From the NCBI GenBank assembly GCA_933822405.4, contig CAKOGP040002502.1, positions 41,996-105,995 on the forward strand: a stretch of 64,000 nucleotides of DNA, in the 5' to 3' direction. Of this stretch, positions 34,182 to 45,600 are shown piece after piece. Position numbers and translations under genes: made by a program. This stretch comes from Cylindrotheca closterium (taxonomy: Eukaryota > Bacillariophyta > Bacillariophyceae > Bacillariales > Bacillariaceae). Numbering within the stretch: position 1 is the stretch's first letter; every line of letters starts with the position of its first letter. Below the pieces are notes generated by a model. That model was not told the origin of the DNA. It did not search any database and saw nothing but the letters and a program-made list of their open reading frames with translations.

Positions 34182-34770
34182 GTTTCACTATTCCTTTCTG
34201 GGGCCTTTTGAAAGTTTATGGATTGTACACGATGTGAGTTGTGAATTGTGGTGTGCAGCGAGGAAGTTTGGTTTGTGGCTCGGAAGTTTGGCATACCACG
34301 TGGCTCGGAAGATTGGGATTTCCGTAGGTACTGTACTGTAGACATATAAAATAATACTTGGTTTCTGTGTATTAATGTACGAGGTAAAAGCCCTTTAATA
34401 AATTCGGCATTTGTACACGCCACGAAGTGCCGTGACAATTGCGAAATAATACATACTGTACGTGTACGGTATAACTGTGCATGTGCATTACGAGTAGTAG
34501 TCGTAGTGACGTATTTTTAAAATACTTATTCAACGGGTAAAAGAACCAACTGGATTTATCTGGTTTCGACTTGGCCACTTAAATCAGCGCTAATTTGATT
34601 TGAATCGACGCTAATTTCATGAATCGAAGACGCTACTTGTACTGTAATTTCAAATTTGATTTGAAGCTCGCGGTGTCAAGAACGGGTTGCCAGACGGGCG
34701 GGATATAATGGAGTCGGAAAACAAACGGGAAAGTATAGAACAAAAATGTCCTGGAACGGCCGGGAAATAG
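34182..34770. other. Intergenic region upstream of WSC copy B
   Basis: About 590 bp of promoter side for copy B. It has a repeated GTGGCTCGGAAG-TTGG unit at about 34272-34315 and AATTTGATTTGAA repeats at about 34590-34665. No gene is seen. Confidence 0.35.
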
Positions 34771-35346
34771 AAATATCCAGAAAAGGGTCAGAAAGACAAC
34801 TTGGGGCTTGTAACGCCGGGAACTGCTTTGAAAGAGATGGTCGCCGACTTACCTGATTTTCAAGATGAAAAGACACTGCTACAATATCATGCTGAAGGTA
34901 GGAGTACGGCTGGTTGTCAAATAATGTCCATCAGAAGTCCAAATTGTCATCCTGAAATTGCTGGCGAAGGCATAGAGTATGATTGGGCTGGAATCAAGTC
35001 GTATTATCGTCATTCGGACCTAGCATCCAAGAAAACTCTGGAAGCATTCAAAGACTTGGTGAAAGAGAGCATGGAGTCTGTCCAGTTCAATCATCGATCG
35101 TCGTTCTCTGCAAGGGCCAGGGAGTACATGCTGGCTTATGATGTCTTGGAGGAGTGGAACAACTTGCCCGAGGAGTTGAAGAATGGGGACCCAGAGAAGG
35201 AAAAGTTGCCAAAGACTTCGGCGCAGTTTTTGGACAGGATTGTGAATTGTAGGCGGAAGAGACATCGCGATGTCGGAGCGGATGAGGGGTGGGTGAATCT
35301 GATTATGAATGCGATGAAGAAACGAGAAGTAATTGTAATAGACTGA
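34771..35346 (+). pseudogene. C-terminal fragment of a DDE-type transposase, likely relic
   Basis: The frame is open from 34771 (after a TAG) to TGA at 35346; the first ATG is at 34837. The protein reads DFQDEKTLLQYHAE, then SPNCHPEIAGEGIEYDWAGIKSYYR, then SFSARAREYMLAY. The H-P-E-x-x-x-x-G-I-E-Y-x-W pattern matches the last catalytic Glu region of DDE superfamily transposases found in eukaryotic mobile elements. The N-terminal catalytic aspartates are absent from this frame, no terminal inverted repeats are seen, and the surroundings are gene-poor. It is either a decayed element or a gene derived from one. The match is from memory of the motif. Confidence 0.45.
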
Positions 35347-36852
35347 ATGGTTGATATGACAAAGATACTAAACATTTCGCAGTACCAGGGTTTTATGTAC
35401 GTACTGCGACATTCGCATTGTCCAAAATCGATTTTATACCATGCCATGCATTTTCTAAGAAATGCAAAGGCTGGTTTCCGCAATATGGCGGTTCTTTGTT
35501 CCCCCTCCTGTGCTTGGTATGGTGTTCCAAACCTCACTTTGGCAGTCTGATCTTGGTTTGGACTGTAGATGAAGATTTTAGACTGGTCCTGGGAATCGTA
35601 TTGGTGCAATTACTACAGTGACCAGCTGAAACGTATATCGTCTGATATACGGTAACGTCTGTACGTCGCTTCACCATATAAACACAGCTTATCGTGGATA
35701 GAAGCACAGGATATCGTTTGATGCTTCATGGCGGCATATTTCACTCCAAGAAAACATCAAGGACACGCACAGAGAGAAACCCCAGCCAGCTTGGGGGTAT
35801 GTATCCTCTGGTCTCTGGAGACAACACGATGTGTCAGCTACTGTGAATCGTGGCGATTGGACCATGGGGCATATCTTCGACGCCTACTAGTACTAGTACT
35901 ACTAGGCTAGCTAGTAGTGGTAGTACTTCAAGAAGAAGTTCGTCCTTCCCAAAAGAGGTGATCAGTCTTGCAAGGACCTACATCGTGCATCCTCTAACTC
36001 TTGCCCCGACAATGAGACGATATTGAAAGTACTCCAACCATTTGGCCAAGGAGATGAAGTAACAACTCCCTGTCATATCTTGGGGGGAAGACCTAAAGTA
36101 GTTTACTAGAAACGATTGTTATCTTTTTCTATACTTCGTTGATTGGATGTGAAGTACTAGTGCATGCGCCCCCCTCAAATAGTTGACATGTAGTATTCCA
36201 ATAGATACCAAGATGGCTGCCGATCCGAGACTTAGGAGAGAATATATCTGGTTGATTCTAGGGGAAGAAGTGCCAAGAAAGAAGAACATAAAAATAAACG
36301 ATTCACAGTCAACTAATCTCTTATATTATACTGTGATGTTATATTATACTATGGAGGCCTTCGGCTATGAAGTCATGCATTCTAGGAGCGATGAAACTTG
36401 AACAACGGTATCGCCACTCCACCACATCCCTGCTTTTCGTCGTGACAAAAGCCGCCACTAGTGTTCTGGGCTCAATCCAATTTTGGATTTAAACCAGAAG
36501 TTTTTCGTATCTCTGCTGGACCCAATGTTTCGCTGCAAAAGGCAAGATTCCAAACAGTCATCGGTTTGACAACGATATCGGCCATCTGGAACGACAGCAA
36601 CAAGTGAGTATGGCAGTGGTCTTCTCAGCAGAGAACACAGGCATCCAATCAAAACAACGACCCATATCAAATCAAAGCATCGATAGCCTCGTGGACCAGT
36701 CATCTCAGAACAGTGTTGATTGTTGAGTCAGGTGATGAAGAAACGTTGTCGAAACTGGAGATGAAGAAGGAATGCCATAGAGCATGTTCTTCACAAAAGA
36801 GCACCAAAATAATGCTCCTGACGGTCCTTCGTCCTCATCATGGCCATGATAA
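35347..36852. other. Gene-poor stretch, no supported gene
   Basis: About 1.5 kb with only short frames on both strands and no motif I can support. A short palindromic cluster of CTAGTA/ACTAGT units lies at about 35884-35926. The composition and neighbours suggest decayed repeat DNA. Confidence 0.4.
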
Positions 36853-37206
36853 TATCAACAAGAACTCAACAGACGCCAACACAAAGAGGATCAAGTAGCA
36901 AGTTATCGTGTCCCCAATAATGTGGTGGAAATCAACGCCCTTATACGTCCGCGGCTGATTGATATGTTTGGCAACAAAACAAGAGGATTCCAACCTTGCA
37001 CAACGCCAGCAAAAGTGGGCAAATGTGCATGTGCTGGATGCGAAGCCGAGTCTTGTGCAAAAGAAGGACCTGGAGCGCACCGTTGCAAGTTTTGTTGCAA
37101 GTTTGTGGTATCCCCGTCCATGCAGCGTGTTCCATTGAGAGATGATGGGTTGACAAAAGCGATGCCACCAACCCTTACCTGGTACAGGTTTTGCAGTGAG
37201 CCATGA
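36853..37206 (+). pseudogene. Cysteine-rich fragment, possibly mobile element-derived
   Basis: An open frame with no ATG at its start runs from 36853 to TGA at 37206. It includes LIRPRLIDMFGNKTRGFQPC and the cluster CACAGCEAESC, then HRCKFCCKFV. The Cys/His spacing looks like a small zinc-binding module such as those at the ends of transposase genes. I cannot assign a family. Lack of a start and the position in a gene-poor stretch favour a relic. Confidence 0.25.
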
Positions 37207-37534
37207 TTGAGAAAATCCACAGCGAGGCCAGAGGTATTACATTTACATAAATATCTTGGTTTCTCGTGTCTCGTTTCGTTTCATTTGTTCGTTCCATCGA
37301 TATTGATGTTTGATGTTTTCGTATTTTATATTTTATAAAATTTCACTAGTAGTAATCGTATGCATGGTAGATGATTTCCAGGTATATATATTGCGGAGAA
37401 GTATATGATTTTGATATGCGTTTCGTGCGGAAATGCGCGGTAATGATATATCCTTCAGGAAGTCTGTACTGTACCTACTCTTTGACCGCGGGTTTTTCTT
37501 TTCTTCGGGACAATAAGACACTAGATTGGCAAGC
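37207..37534. other. AT-rich intergenic stretch
   Basis: About 330 bp, AT-rich, with no gene or structured element that I can support. Confidence 0.35.
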
Positions 37535-37747
37535 ATGAGACAACCACTTGCCCATAGCCCACTCGAACTGAATCTAGGACTTGTTGACTTTGGCAAATAC
37601 GCAACAACACCAAATGGAACAGAGAACGCCTTTATAACAATCCAAGACATGTGGGAGGAAGAAGCCGAAGCATCCAACGACTCATCGGACGAAGAAGACG
37701 ACCGAGACACCTCTACTAGCTATATCAGTCACCGTCTACAGCATTAG
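37535..37747 (+). CDS. Small acidic hypothetical protein, doubtful
   Basis: An ATG-started frame of 70 aa, reading MRQPLAHSPLELNLGLVDFGKY, then an acidic Ser/Asp/Glu tail (EEEAEASNDSSDEEDDRD). An overlapping minus-strand frame exists and is equally unsupported. No family is recognised. It may be another piece of a decayed element. Confidence 0.2.
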   Translation: MRQPLAHSPLELNLGLVDFGKYATTPNGTENAFITIQDMWEEEAEASNDSSDEEDDRDTSTSYISHRLQH

Positions 37748-37991
37748 TGCTTAAGCATTCGTACGAGTACGACCAGAACACTAGTGTATCAATAGTGTAG
37801 CGTGGTTGACTAAAGAGTATAATACTGGAGCGCCGCTGCCATCCCTGTGGTGAAGATTTTCATTTGGGTAAGAAATGAGACCGCCGGTCCTCGAATTTAC
37901 TAAACACTAATCCGTTGAGCCACGTTTGCACAACGAATATTATCAGATTCCTCGTTCTGAAATAAAGTATAGTCAATCACAACTGAACTAT

Positions 37992-39056
37992 TTACGCGTC
38001 ATTCTCGGTAGCCTCATCCAGAGCTTGAGCAATTTCCTCTGGCAAATCTGGTTGCAGCCATTCGGGTTGCGGCAATCCTTTGGAGGCAAGAAATTCCCGA
38101 TTGAACATTTTGCCCTGGTAACGACTGGAGGAATCGCACAAAATCGTCACCAAAGTATGGCCTGGGCCCAACTCGGTTGCTAGGCGTTCGGCACCAGCGA
38201 CATTGATTCCAGAGCTCATGCCCAATGCCAAGCCTTCCTTTTGAAGCAATTCAAAACAGGATTTCATGGCAGCCTCATCGTCAATTTCAAATGTATAATC
38301 GGGAGTAAAGCCTTCCAAATTGGCAGTGATGCGCCCTTGTCCAATACCTTCCGTGATGGAACCTCCTTCCGATTTGAGTTCCCCGTCCTTGTAGAAACGA
38401 TGTAGTTTGGCACCTTGTGGATCGGTATGACCGATTTTGACATTTGGAAAATGTTCTTTGAAATACAAACTACATCCAGCAAGTGTTCCACCAGTACCTA
38501 CAGCACAAGAGAATGCCGAAAGGTCTGGCACCTGCTTGATAATTTCAGGAGCAGTCGTTTCGTAATGCGCACGACGATTGTCGACATTGTCAAATTGGTT
38601 GGACCAGCATGCGTTTGGCAACTTTTCGGCAATTCGTCCCGAGAGCTTAATATAGTTGTTAGGATGCGCATAGGGCTTGGGATCGACTTCAATCAAAGTG
38701 GCGCCTGCTTGACGAAGCGTATCTTTCTTTTCTTTGGTTTGCGATCGAGGAATCACAATCACGGAACGATAGCCCTTGGCATTGGCGACATAGGACAACC
38801 CAATTCCTGTATTACCCGCAGTCCCTTCGACAATGGTGCCGCCCGGTTGGATTTTACCATCGCGCTCCAAACCGTCGACCAAGAATTTGGCAGCTCGATC
38901 TTTGACGCTTCCACCTGGATTCAAAAATTCCGCCTTTCCGTAAATTTTACATCCAGTGCGTTCCGAAGGGCCCTTCAGCAATATGAGAGGAGTATTGCCA
39001 ATGGCATCCACAAACCCATTGAAAACAGCAGGAACAAAATCAGAAGACGACGACAT
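37992..39056 (-). CDS. Cysteine synthase (O-acetylserine sulfhydrylase) family, PLP enzyme
   Basis: Single exon, 354 aa, ATG at 39056. The fold-type II PLP signature is intact: NPGGSVKDRAA with Lys52 as the PLP lysine, EGTAGNTGIGLSYVANAKGY for substrate binding, GTGGTLAG for the PLP phosphate, and SSGINVAGAERLA near the end. The enzyme makes cysteine from O-acetylserine and sulfide. The EGTAGNTG form, in place of EPTSGNTG, is typical of a branch found in fungi and other eukaryotes (related to yeast YGR012W) and not of the classic CysK. That branch is less well characterised, so substrate choice is less certain. No clear transit peptide is visible, so a cytosolic location is likely; a mitochondrial location is possible. 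Confidence 0.9.
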   Translation of the reverse strand: MSSSSDFVPAVFNGFVDAIGNTPLILLKGPSERTGCKIYGKAEFLNPGGSVKDRAAKFLVDGLERDGKIQPGGTIVEGTAGNTGIGLSYVANAKGYRSVIVIPRSQTKEKKDTLRQAGATLIEVDPKPYAHPNNYIKLSGRIAEKLPNACWSNQFDNVDNRRAHYETTAPEIIKQVPDLSAFSCAVGTGGTLAGCSLYFKEHFPNVKIGHTDPQGAKLHRFYKDGELKSEGGSITEGIGQGRITANLEGFTPDYTFEIDDEAAMKSCFELLQKEGLALGMSSGINVAGAERLATELGPGHTLVTILCDSSSRYQGKMFNREFLASKGLPQPEWLQPDLPEEIAQALDEATENDA

Positions 39057-39690
39057 GCTAACTCTTTGCTGTATTATACCAGTACCTGGTGCTGTATGAG
39101 CAGATTATATATAGCTGAATGGGCATCCCTGATGCGAAGCTTCAAGGCTTCTCTTCTTTTTTCATGTCAAAAGGGAGAAGATCCGCAAATATCTTCATCA
39201 GGCCATTGAATCGGTACGAACGGAGTATCTTTTGAATATAACTGATAGGCTATTTTGAATTTGGCATATATTTTTTAGAATACGACCGACTTGTACGAGC
39301 TCTTTGCGGTCACAAATTGAAAATGCGTCTGGCATCTTATTCAATAGACAACACAACTGGGAAAGAGAGCATACACCTTGCCATGAAGGGATCTCAAGTA
39401 AAGACCATTGCGATTTGATTTTGCTTTGGCCTTTTCTTTTCAAGAGGTCCAGAACCAACAAAGAAGCCCAGCAGTCGTCAATCGAAGTATGTACCATCAT
39501 CTCTTCGGTTGGAAAAGATTACGATGGAGGTTGCAGAATCTGAATTGCATTACAATGTTAACACCTTCTGGGTTGACAATTACGACTTTCACCGTGATTT
39601 GATTGCTTGGAGGTACACTTTTAATTGAATAAACAAAACATGATGGGAATCGGACTTTAGCACCGTGCTTACTACTATTGCATTGTATCG
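39057..39690. other. Intergenic region between two minus-strand genes
   Basis: About 630 bp. Only short frames of no recognisable family are present. Confidence 0.35.
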
Positions 39691-42279
39691 TCAACTCCTT
39701 TTCCCAATGGCCGTTTTCGGTCGCTTTGTACTACTGGACTCTTGCTTTCTTCTCGAAAATGGTGAGAGAATCTTTCGGCCCTTTTTGGATCTGGATTTAT
39801 TTGGAAGGCCGTCGTTGGGCGAAAAGTCAAGCTCTTTTCCCAGCCGCCTTTTCTTGTTCCCATTGGAAACTTCTTCCGTCTTCTTCCTCGTTTTGGGTGA
39901 CGGACTTGCAATGCACTGCTCGGGAGGACTGTCCACGGAGCAGTCACTGGACCAGTCATTACGCTTCTCCTTCTTTTCACGTCGTCCAGACTTTAGGATG
40001 GATGTGTCACTATCAGTATCACTCGACGATGGAGACAATTCATACTGCTGTGGTGGCTTGCTTGCCTTTCGTGGAGTTGGCGAGGGTGACGAAAAGAGCA
40101 TCTTTTCGCGACGAATATCTTGCACCAAACGAGAGCGAGATGCATTGCTGGGTGATTTGGGGAATGCTTTCCGATCACTAGAAGGCGTTTGCTGGAATTT
40201 GGTCTGCACCTTTGATGGTGATGGAGATTTCACCTTTCTCTCGCTCGAGTGGTTGTGAAACCAGACAGGCTTTGCAAGCAATGCTTCGTCATTCTCGGAA
40301 TCCTCATCGGCATCGTAGCATGGAACGGTTCTCTTCTTCTTTTGATTGGTCCTATTGGAGAGAACTTTCTTTTTCTTCTTTGGAGACTGCTTCTTGGCAT
40401 TCTGCGTGGCAAAAGCTAGAGTCGCAAGCAACAAGTCTTCGTCGTCGTCACTGCTACTGTCTTCGCTGCCCAAGCCGAGCATGGCATTCGTAAATTGACC
40501 TTGCGGCGGTGCTCGTTTTGGCAATTCCTTCTTTTGACTCGTTTTGCAACCTTCCACAATAGATTCATCCGACGATGAGGAACCAATTTCGAGTCCCTTG
40601 TTGGATTCCGCCTTTGCTTGTGGCATTTTCTTCTTACTTTTCGATGGTAAGCGAGTGGATCGGGATTTGCCGTTTGGTTTACTTGCACTTTTACTCAAAA
40701 TGGCAAGTGTATCCTGTCCTTCCAACACCTTTCTCCGTTTCCTTTGTTGCTCCAGTGTCTTTTCAATTCCAGCCGTGAGTTCGTCACTTTCACTATCAGA
40801 TCCACTCCAGAGAACAGTTTCACGCCGAGCAAGAGAAGTTCGCGCTTTGCGATGATTTTGCAGGACACCCTGAATGTGCTTTGGAACTAGACCTTTGGGG
40901 GATGGTCCGTCTTCACTATCACTGTCGGTATCATCGTTCAAAGTCGTAAAGGTAGTGGGTGGGAAGGCTTTGGACCGATTCCTCTTGGGCGCTTTTACTT
41001 TGTTCGGTCCCTTGCCTTTTAGAACGGAATCGTCAGCGGAAGAATCGACAGTAATTGGATAGTCTTTGGTACTTCTTGGAGACGTCTTGTACGCATTCTT
41101 GTTGACTTCTTGCTTCGAAGGGGCTTGGTTTGTTTTTGGCCTTGTCTTTTTCTTTGTCGTATTGGGCTTTGGTTTGGACCGACCAGTGCCCAATCGAGGA
41201 GTTGGTGATGTTACCGAATTGGTCTTGGTAAGTGATAATTTTTTGCTTCTAGCATAACCTCTTGGCATTTTCACTGCTAGCTTTTCGAGCGGTACAGAAT
41301 CATCGTTGCTGGAGGAAGATGCATCGTCTTCACTCGATGATTCTGTCGATTTGTTCATTCCGCGGACAAGTTGTGGCGTTTGCTTGGAAGTCTTGGTTGC
41401 CGTTGGCTTTCGCGCTGAAATTGTTGTAGTCTGTTTAGAATCCTTCCCTCGCCCCTTGCGCAAAACGGGCAGACCCATGGAGGAATCAGATGACGTCGAG
41501 GCCACATCTTCGCCCTCCTTGCGAGCAGTGTTGGCGTTTGACAGATGATTCGAACCTTTCTTCTGAATGGATGATACTGCTGGACGTTTTGCTTTTGCTT
41601 TTGCTTTTTTACTGCTCAAATCAGGAGATTGGGACTTTGATGGCGCTTCCATCTCTCCTCGCAATGTTGCCATGGCACGTTGTTGCATGTCATTCAGCAT
41701 CTGTTTGAAATTCGATGCCTTTTGTTTCAAACCAATCGTGACGTCTTTGGTTCCACCTTGCTGAAGACGAAAGGACGTCAGTGGCTTGATTCGGCCGGCA
41801 TGCTTATAGATCTGGCCGCCATAGTATTCACCAATCCGTTGAATATAGGTATCCCATGGCAACATGTCAGCATTGTCCAGAATCAATGGAAAGGACCTCT
41901 CAGATGGCGAAATTCCCAATACGACTGCCTGTTTCACATTGGTGCCGATTGTAAAGACAGGAGGGGTGTAGGAAATGATGTCATTGACACGCAATGGCTC
42001 GCGATTTTTCACTTTGCGATCAGGATGGGAATCAAAGCTTCCACACGATGACGAAGAAGAAGATGAGGCATCCGAATCGGACGAGGATGACGAATCAAAT
42101 TCCTTTTTTCTGGCACTGCTCTTGTGCATTTCTCTTTGCCTGGCCTTCCTTTTTCTCTTGCACTTTTTCTGTTCCTTCTTTTCATCTTCCGATGCTGAAA
42201 AGTTCATCTTGTAGGGAATCTCCAATTGACTGAGCGGGGGCTCCACATACGAGTCGTCCTCACAAGCTGATTCGGTCAT
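39691..42279 (-). CDS. Large Ser/Lys-rich disordered protein with small conserved N-terminal domain
   Basis: Single exon, 862 aa, ATG at 42279. Basic runs such as KKCKRKRKARQR near the N-terminus and many KKKKKK and RSRSKKGRK stretches suggest nuclear localisation. An acidic Ser/Asp tract (about 62-80) precedes the only part that looks folded (about 95-190): LRVNDIISYTPPVFTIGTN, VVLGISPSE, ADMLPWDTYIQRI. I do not recognise this domain; its beta-rich look recalls small chromatin-reader folds. The remaining 670 residues are disordered with repeated SSSDES and SDSED clusters, typical CK2 targets. A chromatin or rRNA-processing role is a guess from composition alone. Confidence 0.7.
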   Translation of the reverse strand: MTESACEDDSYVEPPLSQLEIPYKMNFSASEDEKKEQKKCKRKRKARQREMHKSSARKKEFDSSSSSDSDASSSSSSSCGSFDSHPDRKVKNREPLRVNDIISYTPPVFTIGTNVKQAVVLGISPSERSFPLILDNADMLPWDTYIQRIGEYYGGQIYKHAGRIKPLTSFRLQQGGTKDVTIGLKQKASNFKQMLNDMQQRAMATLRGEMEAPSKSQSPDLSSKKAKAKAKRPAVSSIQKKGSNHLSNANTARKEGEDVASTSSDSSMGLPVLRKGRGKDSKQTTTISARKPTATKTSKQTPQLVRGMNKSTESSSEDDASSSSNDDSVPLEKLAVKMPRGYARSKKLSLTKTNSVTSPTPRLGTGRSKPKPNTTKKKTRPKTNQAPSKQEVNKNAYKTSPRSTKDYPITVDSSADDSVLKGKGPNKVKAPKRNRSKAFPPTTFTTLNDDTDSDSEDGPSPKGLVPKHIQGVLQNHRKARTSLARRETVLWSGSDSESDELTAGIEKTLEQQRKRRKVLEGQDTLAILSKSASKPNGKSRSTRLPSKSKKKMPQAKAESNKGLEIGSSSSDESIVEGCKTSQKKELPKRAPPQGQFTNAMLGLGSEDSSSDDDEDLLLATLAFATQNAKKQSPKKKKKVLSNRTNQKKKRTVPCYDADEDSENDEALLAKPVWFHNHSSERKVKSPSPSKVQTKFQQTPSSDRKAFPKSPSNASRSRLVQDIRREKMLFSSPSPTPRKASKPPQQYELSPSSSDTDSDTSILKSGRREKKEKRNDWSSDCSVDSPPEQCIASPSPKTRKKTEEVSNGNKKRRLGKELDFSPNDGLPNKSRSKKGRKILSPFSRRKQESSSTKRPKTAIGKRS

Positions 42280-42689
42280 GGTTTCTGTTTGGGCTCTTCT
42301 TTTTATTTAGAATGCAGTAACTGGAATAACCGATGGTATCAGTTTGAGCGATTGGTATCTATCTAGGTTATATCCCAGTGTGAGGTCAATTTGGCATTGT
42401 TTGGTGTATCTTTACGCTCCTTCAAGTTTACTAGTCTAGTTCAGACGTTTGAAATTGGCTTCCAACGAAGGTTTTGTTGCAACTGATTTTGAGGGAAAGT
42501 CGAATGGGTCGACTCGAAGGAATCGAATGCTATATGCGTGTATAGTTTCTGTGATGATTGATATGGCGCGAAGTTTCTCGTGGCGAAGGAGTGCAAATAT
42601 GGTTGGAATAATGTTGCACTTGAGCCCAAGAAGATTCTTCAATAGTAGTATACAATTAGATTTTTTTTAAATGCATTTCGCATTCTATC
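42280..42689. other. Intergenic region
   Basis: About 410 bp between two minus-strand genes. No gene or distinctive element is recognised. Confidence 0.35.
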
Positions 42690-45600
42690 CTAGTAGGCCC
42701 CCACCATGTCCATATCTTGTGTGGCCAAGATATCATAGATGCAGTCTTTGCGATCCAACTCATCCTTCAACTTGGCACAGGCAGCTTCGGCGGCTTCCTC
42801 GGCAATAGTGGACTCCGCCAAGCGGCGAGTGCGTTCGCCATGAGGATCCTCGGGAAGGAAACAGTGTTCGGGGAACTGAGGACGAGACATCTCATGGAAC
42901 AGCTTGCCATCAGATGGCAAGACTTGCCATTCCTGTCCGAGTTCATTGAAGCAATTCAATTCGGTGTATCCATCGCGAGCAAGAGTCCTGCCCGTCTTGA
43001 ATTCACCAGTCATACCAATAGACTTTCCAAAGGAATCTTCGGTTGCCCCAATAATCTTGACACTCACAAACTCCTTGAAGGTACTGATCTCAATCTTTTG
43101 CCCGGGGTATGCGCTTTCGAGATCAATCGTGTACTTGTTTCTGCGGGGGCTGATAGTCACTGGAAATCCAGCAAGGTCGGCGAGCTCTCCATGATACTCA
43201 AAGTTGCTCCAATAATGAAGCTTGTCATCGTCATCCTCCTGGGCAGCGGATCCCTTCACTTCAAGAATATCATTGCCAATACGAACGGCGACTGTTTCAA
43301 TGTAGCTCCAATATCGAACAATCTTGGTTCGGAGATGGATATCAAGGTCGATGCCAATTCGGTTGGCAAAGTTCTTGACCTTGGTCATGACGATATCGCA
43401 CTGACCGTGAAACTCAAAGTGTTCTTCCTTCCATGTACGAACTGATGGAGATGAATGGGAGTAGAGAGAAGTGTAAGCGTTTTGTCGATGTGGACAAGCA
43501 ATCAAAGCACACGTCAAATTTTAAAAGTACTCACAGTGAGGGTCACCATTGCTTCCAGCTCCATTACTCTCACTTCTGCCACCGTCCCCACCAGAGCCAG
43601 AATCATCGCCTCCCGAGCCACCGTCACCAGAAGGCGTGGGAGCTTTAGTTGGTCCAGAAGTGGGCCCACTAGTGGGTCCAGAGGTGGGCGCAGAAGTCGG
43701 ATATGGAGTCGGAAGTGGAACTGGAGCCGGAGTGGGCGCTGGGGGTGACTCGATGATCTCGGCAGTAATCGTTTCCAGAATTGCGGGTTCGTTCAAGTAC
43801 GCATCACCAGCTTCGTCGCCCAGTGCAACAGTGTCCAAGATACATCCCAAGTCCCCATTACACTTGGCGTTGTTTGGGTCATTCTCTGCCGCAATGAGCG
43901 CGTCTTCAAATGTAGGATCGAATCTGAAAATCAAAAAGAGCGACAAACATAGAACAGGTAAGAGATACGAATGTGTTCCCAGGCATCAAGAACTGTAGGC
44001 AACTTACGGTTCCAGGCAGTTGGTGTAACTTGAGAAACTCAAGTTTTCGTATGGGTAAGTGAAGTAAGAGTCAATGGGAGTTCCAATGCACCAGTTATTG
44101 ATTGCGTAATCGTATGCTGGCTGAAAGAGATACCCGCCGGCACCGCTTGGAATGGTTTGAGGAGCATTGTTCTCGTCCATCCAATCATTCGTCTTATCAC
44201 CATCTGGACTTCCCAAGAGACCGACATAGTCGTTGTTGTTAGCACAGTCCAACAACACGTAGTCAATGGAGAAGTGACACACATTCTGCCAAACAACAAC
44301 TTTAATATCCAATTGCAACTTCTGACTGGGATAGGATATGTGGATCATGCTACCACTGAGCAGGACATGGGCGTCGTTTGTTTCAAGATTTTCGTAGAAT
44401 CCATATGCAGTACCATCCACAAAGAGCTCCACATCGCACTGTTGGCGGACAGTAGAAGGCTTTTCTCCAGTTTGTCCTTGAGGAACCAAGGAAACTTGAA
44501 CGGTTGGAAGTTTGGCGGTGGCTCCCTTGATCACAATACCAGTAGTCACAGCTGGCTTAGAATTCCAACTCAAAGTGTAGACGGGTTCCAAGCGAGCCTG
44601 TAAAACGAAGTCGGTGCTTCGTGACTTCAAGAAGATCATTTCGCTCATAACATGAACATCGTATTTCCTAAGTGAAAAGCACTCTGAGTCAGAAAACGAA
44701 AAGAGGATACAAGACACAACTTACACAGGTCGGTAGAACTTACAGGCCATCAAACGTGATGATGTGAGGATCTCCCCATGCGGTAGCAATACAGTTCCCC
44801 GTGGCTGGACGTGCAAATCGGGTATCAACGTTATGCTCGTCCACAGAGTAGACAGTCAATGCATCCCTCCCTCCACAGTTACCATAGGCAATTCCTCCAC
44901 ATTCCCGATCGCAGCCAGTCGAAGTACCATGCTTTTGATATTCGGTTTCGGTGTCAGCACAGTAGCATTCCCTTCCAGCTTGTAATCCAGCGAACTTGTG
45001 GCCTTCGGTGAAGCAATAGTTGATGCACCTTTGCACGTACACTGGGCCCCTCAATTCACTACCTCCAACATGCGCGGTCATGGCTCGGTCATTCGCATTG
45101 TCGGCCCAGCATCCAAGATTTGGAATGGATGGCTGTCCTGGCAAAGGGGTGAATGGACCAGAGCCAGTTGCGTAGACAGTGACCCTCCATGGTCCTCCAC
45201 ATTCCTGCGATTGATCGCCATTGCATTTGTGGTAACAATCAGTGACGGGCGCAAAACCATGTGTTCGATATTCGTTGCCACAGTAGCACTCATTACGATT
45301 TTCGAGTCCAGCATATGCAAAGTTGAGACCTTCGCAATACGTAATGCAAGCTTGAACTGTCATTCCCACCGGTGAGTTGACAGTGTGCATATTCTTGGGC
45401 CCAACGGCCATGGCACGATCCCAAGTATCTAGTACACATGCAAGTTTTCGTTCTTCAGCCCATGTAGCATGATAAGTACTTGGGGCTGCAGACGGAAACT
45501 GGTAATCCGAATGAGTCGTATCGTATACTGTCAAAGCACCAACACCACCACATTCTCCGATGCACTCCTTGTTACAGCTTACTGCTGCATTCAAATAGCC

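Noticed and set aside
37333..37710. 125-codon minus-strand frame
   Set aside because: No family motif; it overlaps an equally weak plus-strand frame in a gene-poor stretch.
37855..37945. tRNA-like sequence on the minus strand (TGGCTCAACGGA A-box look-alike, AATTCGAGGACC B-box look-alike)
   Set aside because: The boxes are too close together, no acceptor or anticodon stem can be folded, and the B-box does not match GGTTCGANTCC.
39665..40258. 197-codon frame on the plus strand
   Set aside because: It is antisense to the Ser/Lys-rich protein gene and shows only mirrored low complexity.
43549..43998. 149-codon plus-strand frame with VGPEVGPLVGPEVG repeats
   Set aside because: It is the antisense image of the PTSGPTSG stalk of the WSC-vWD gene.
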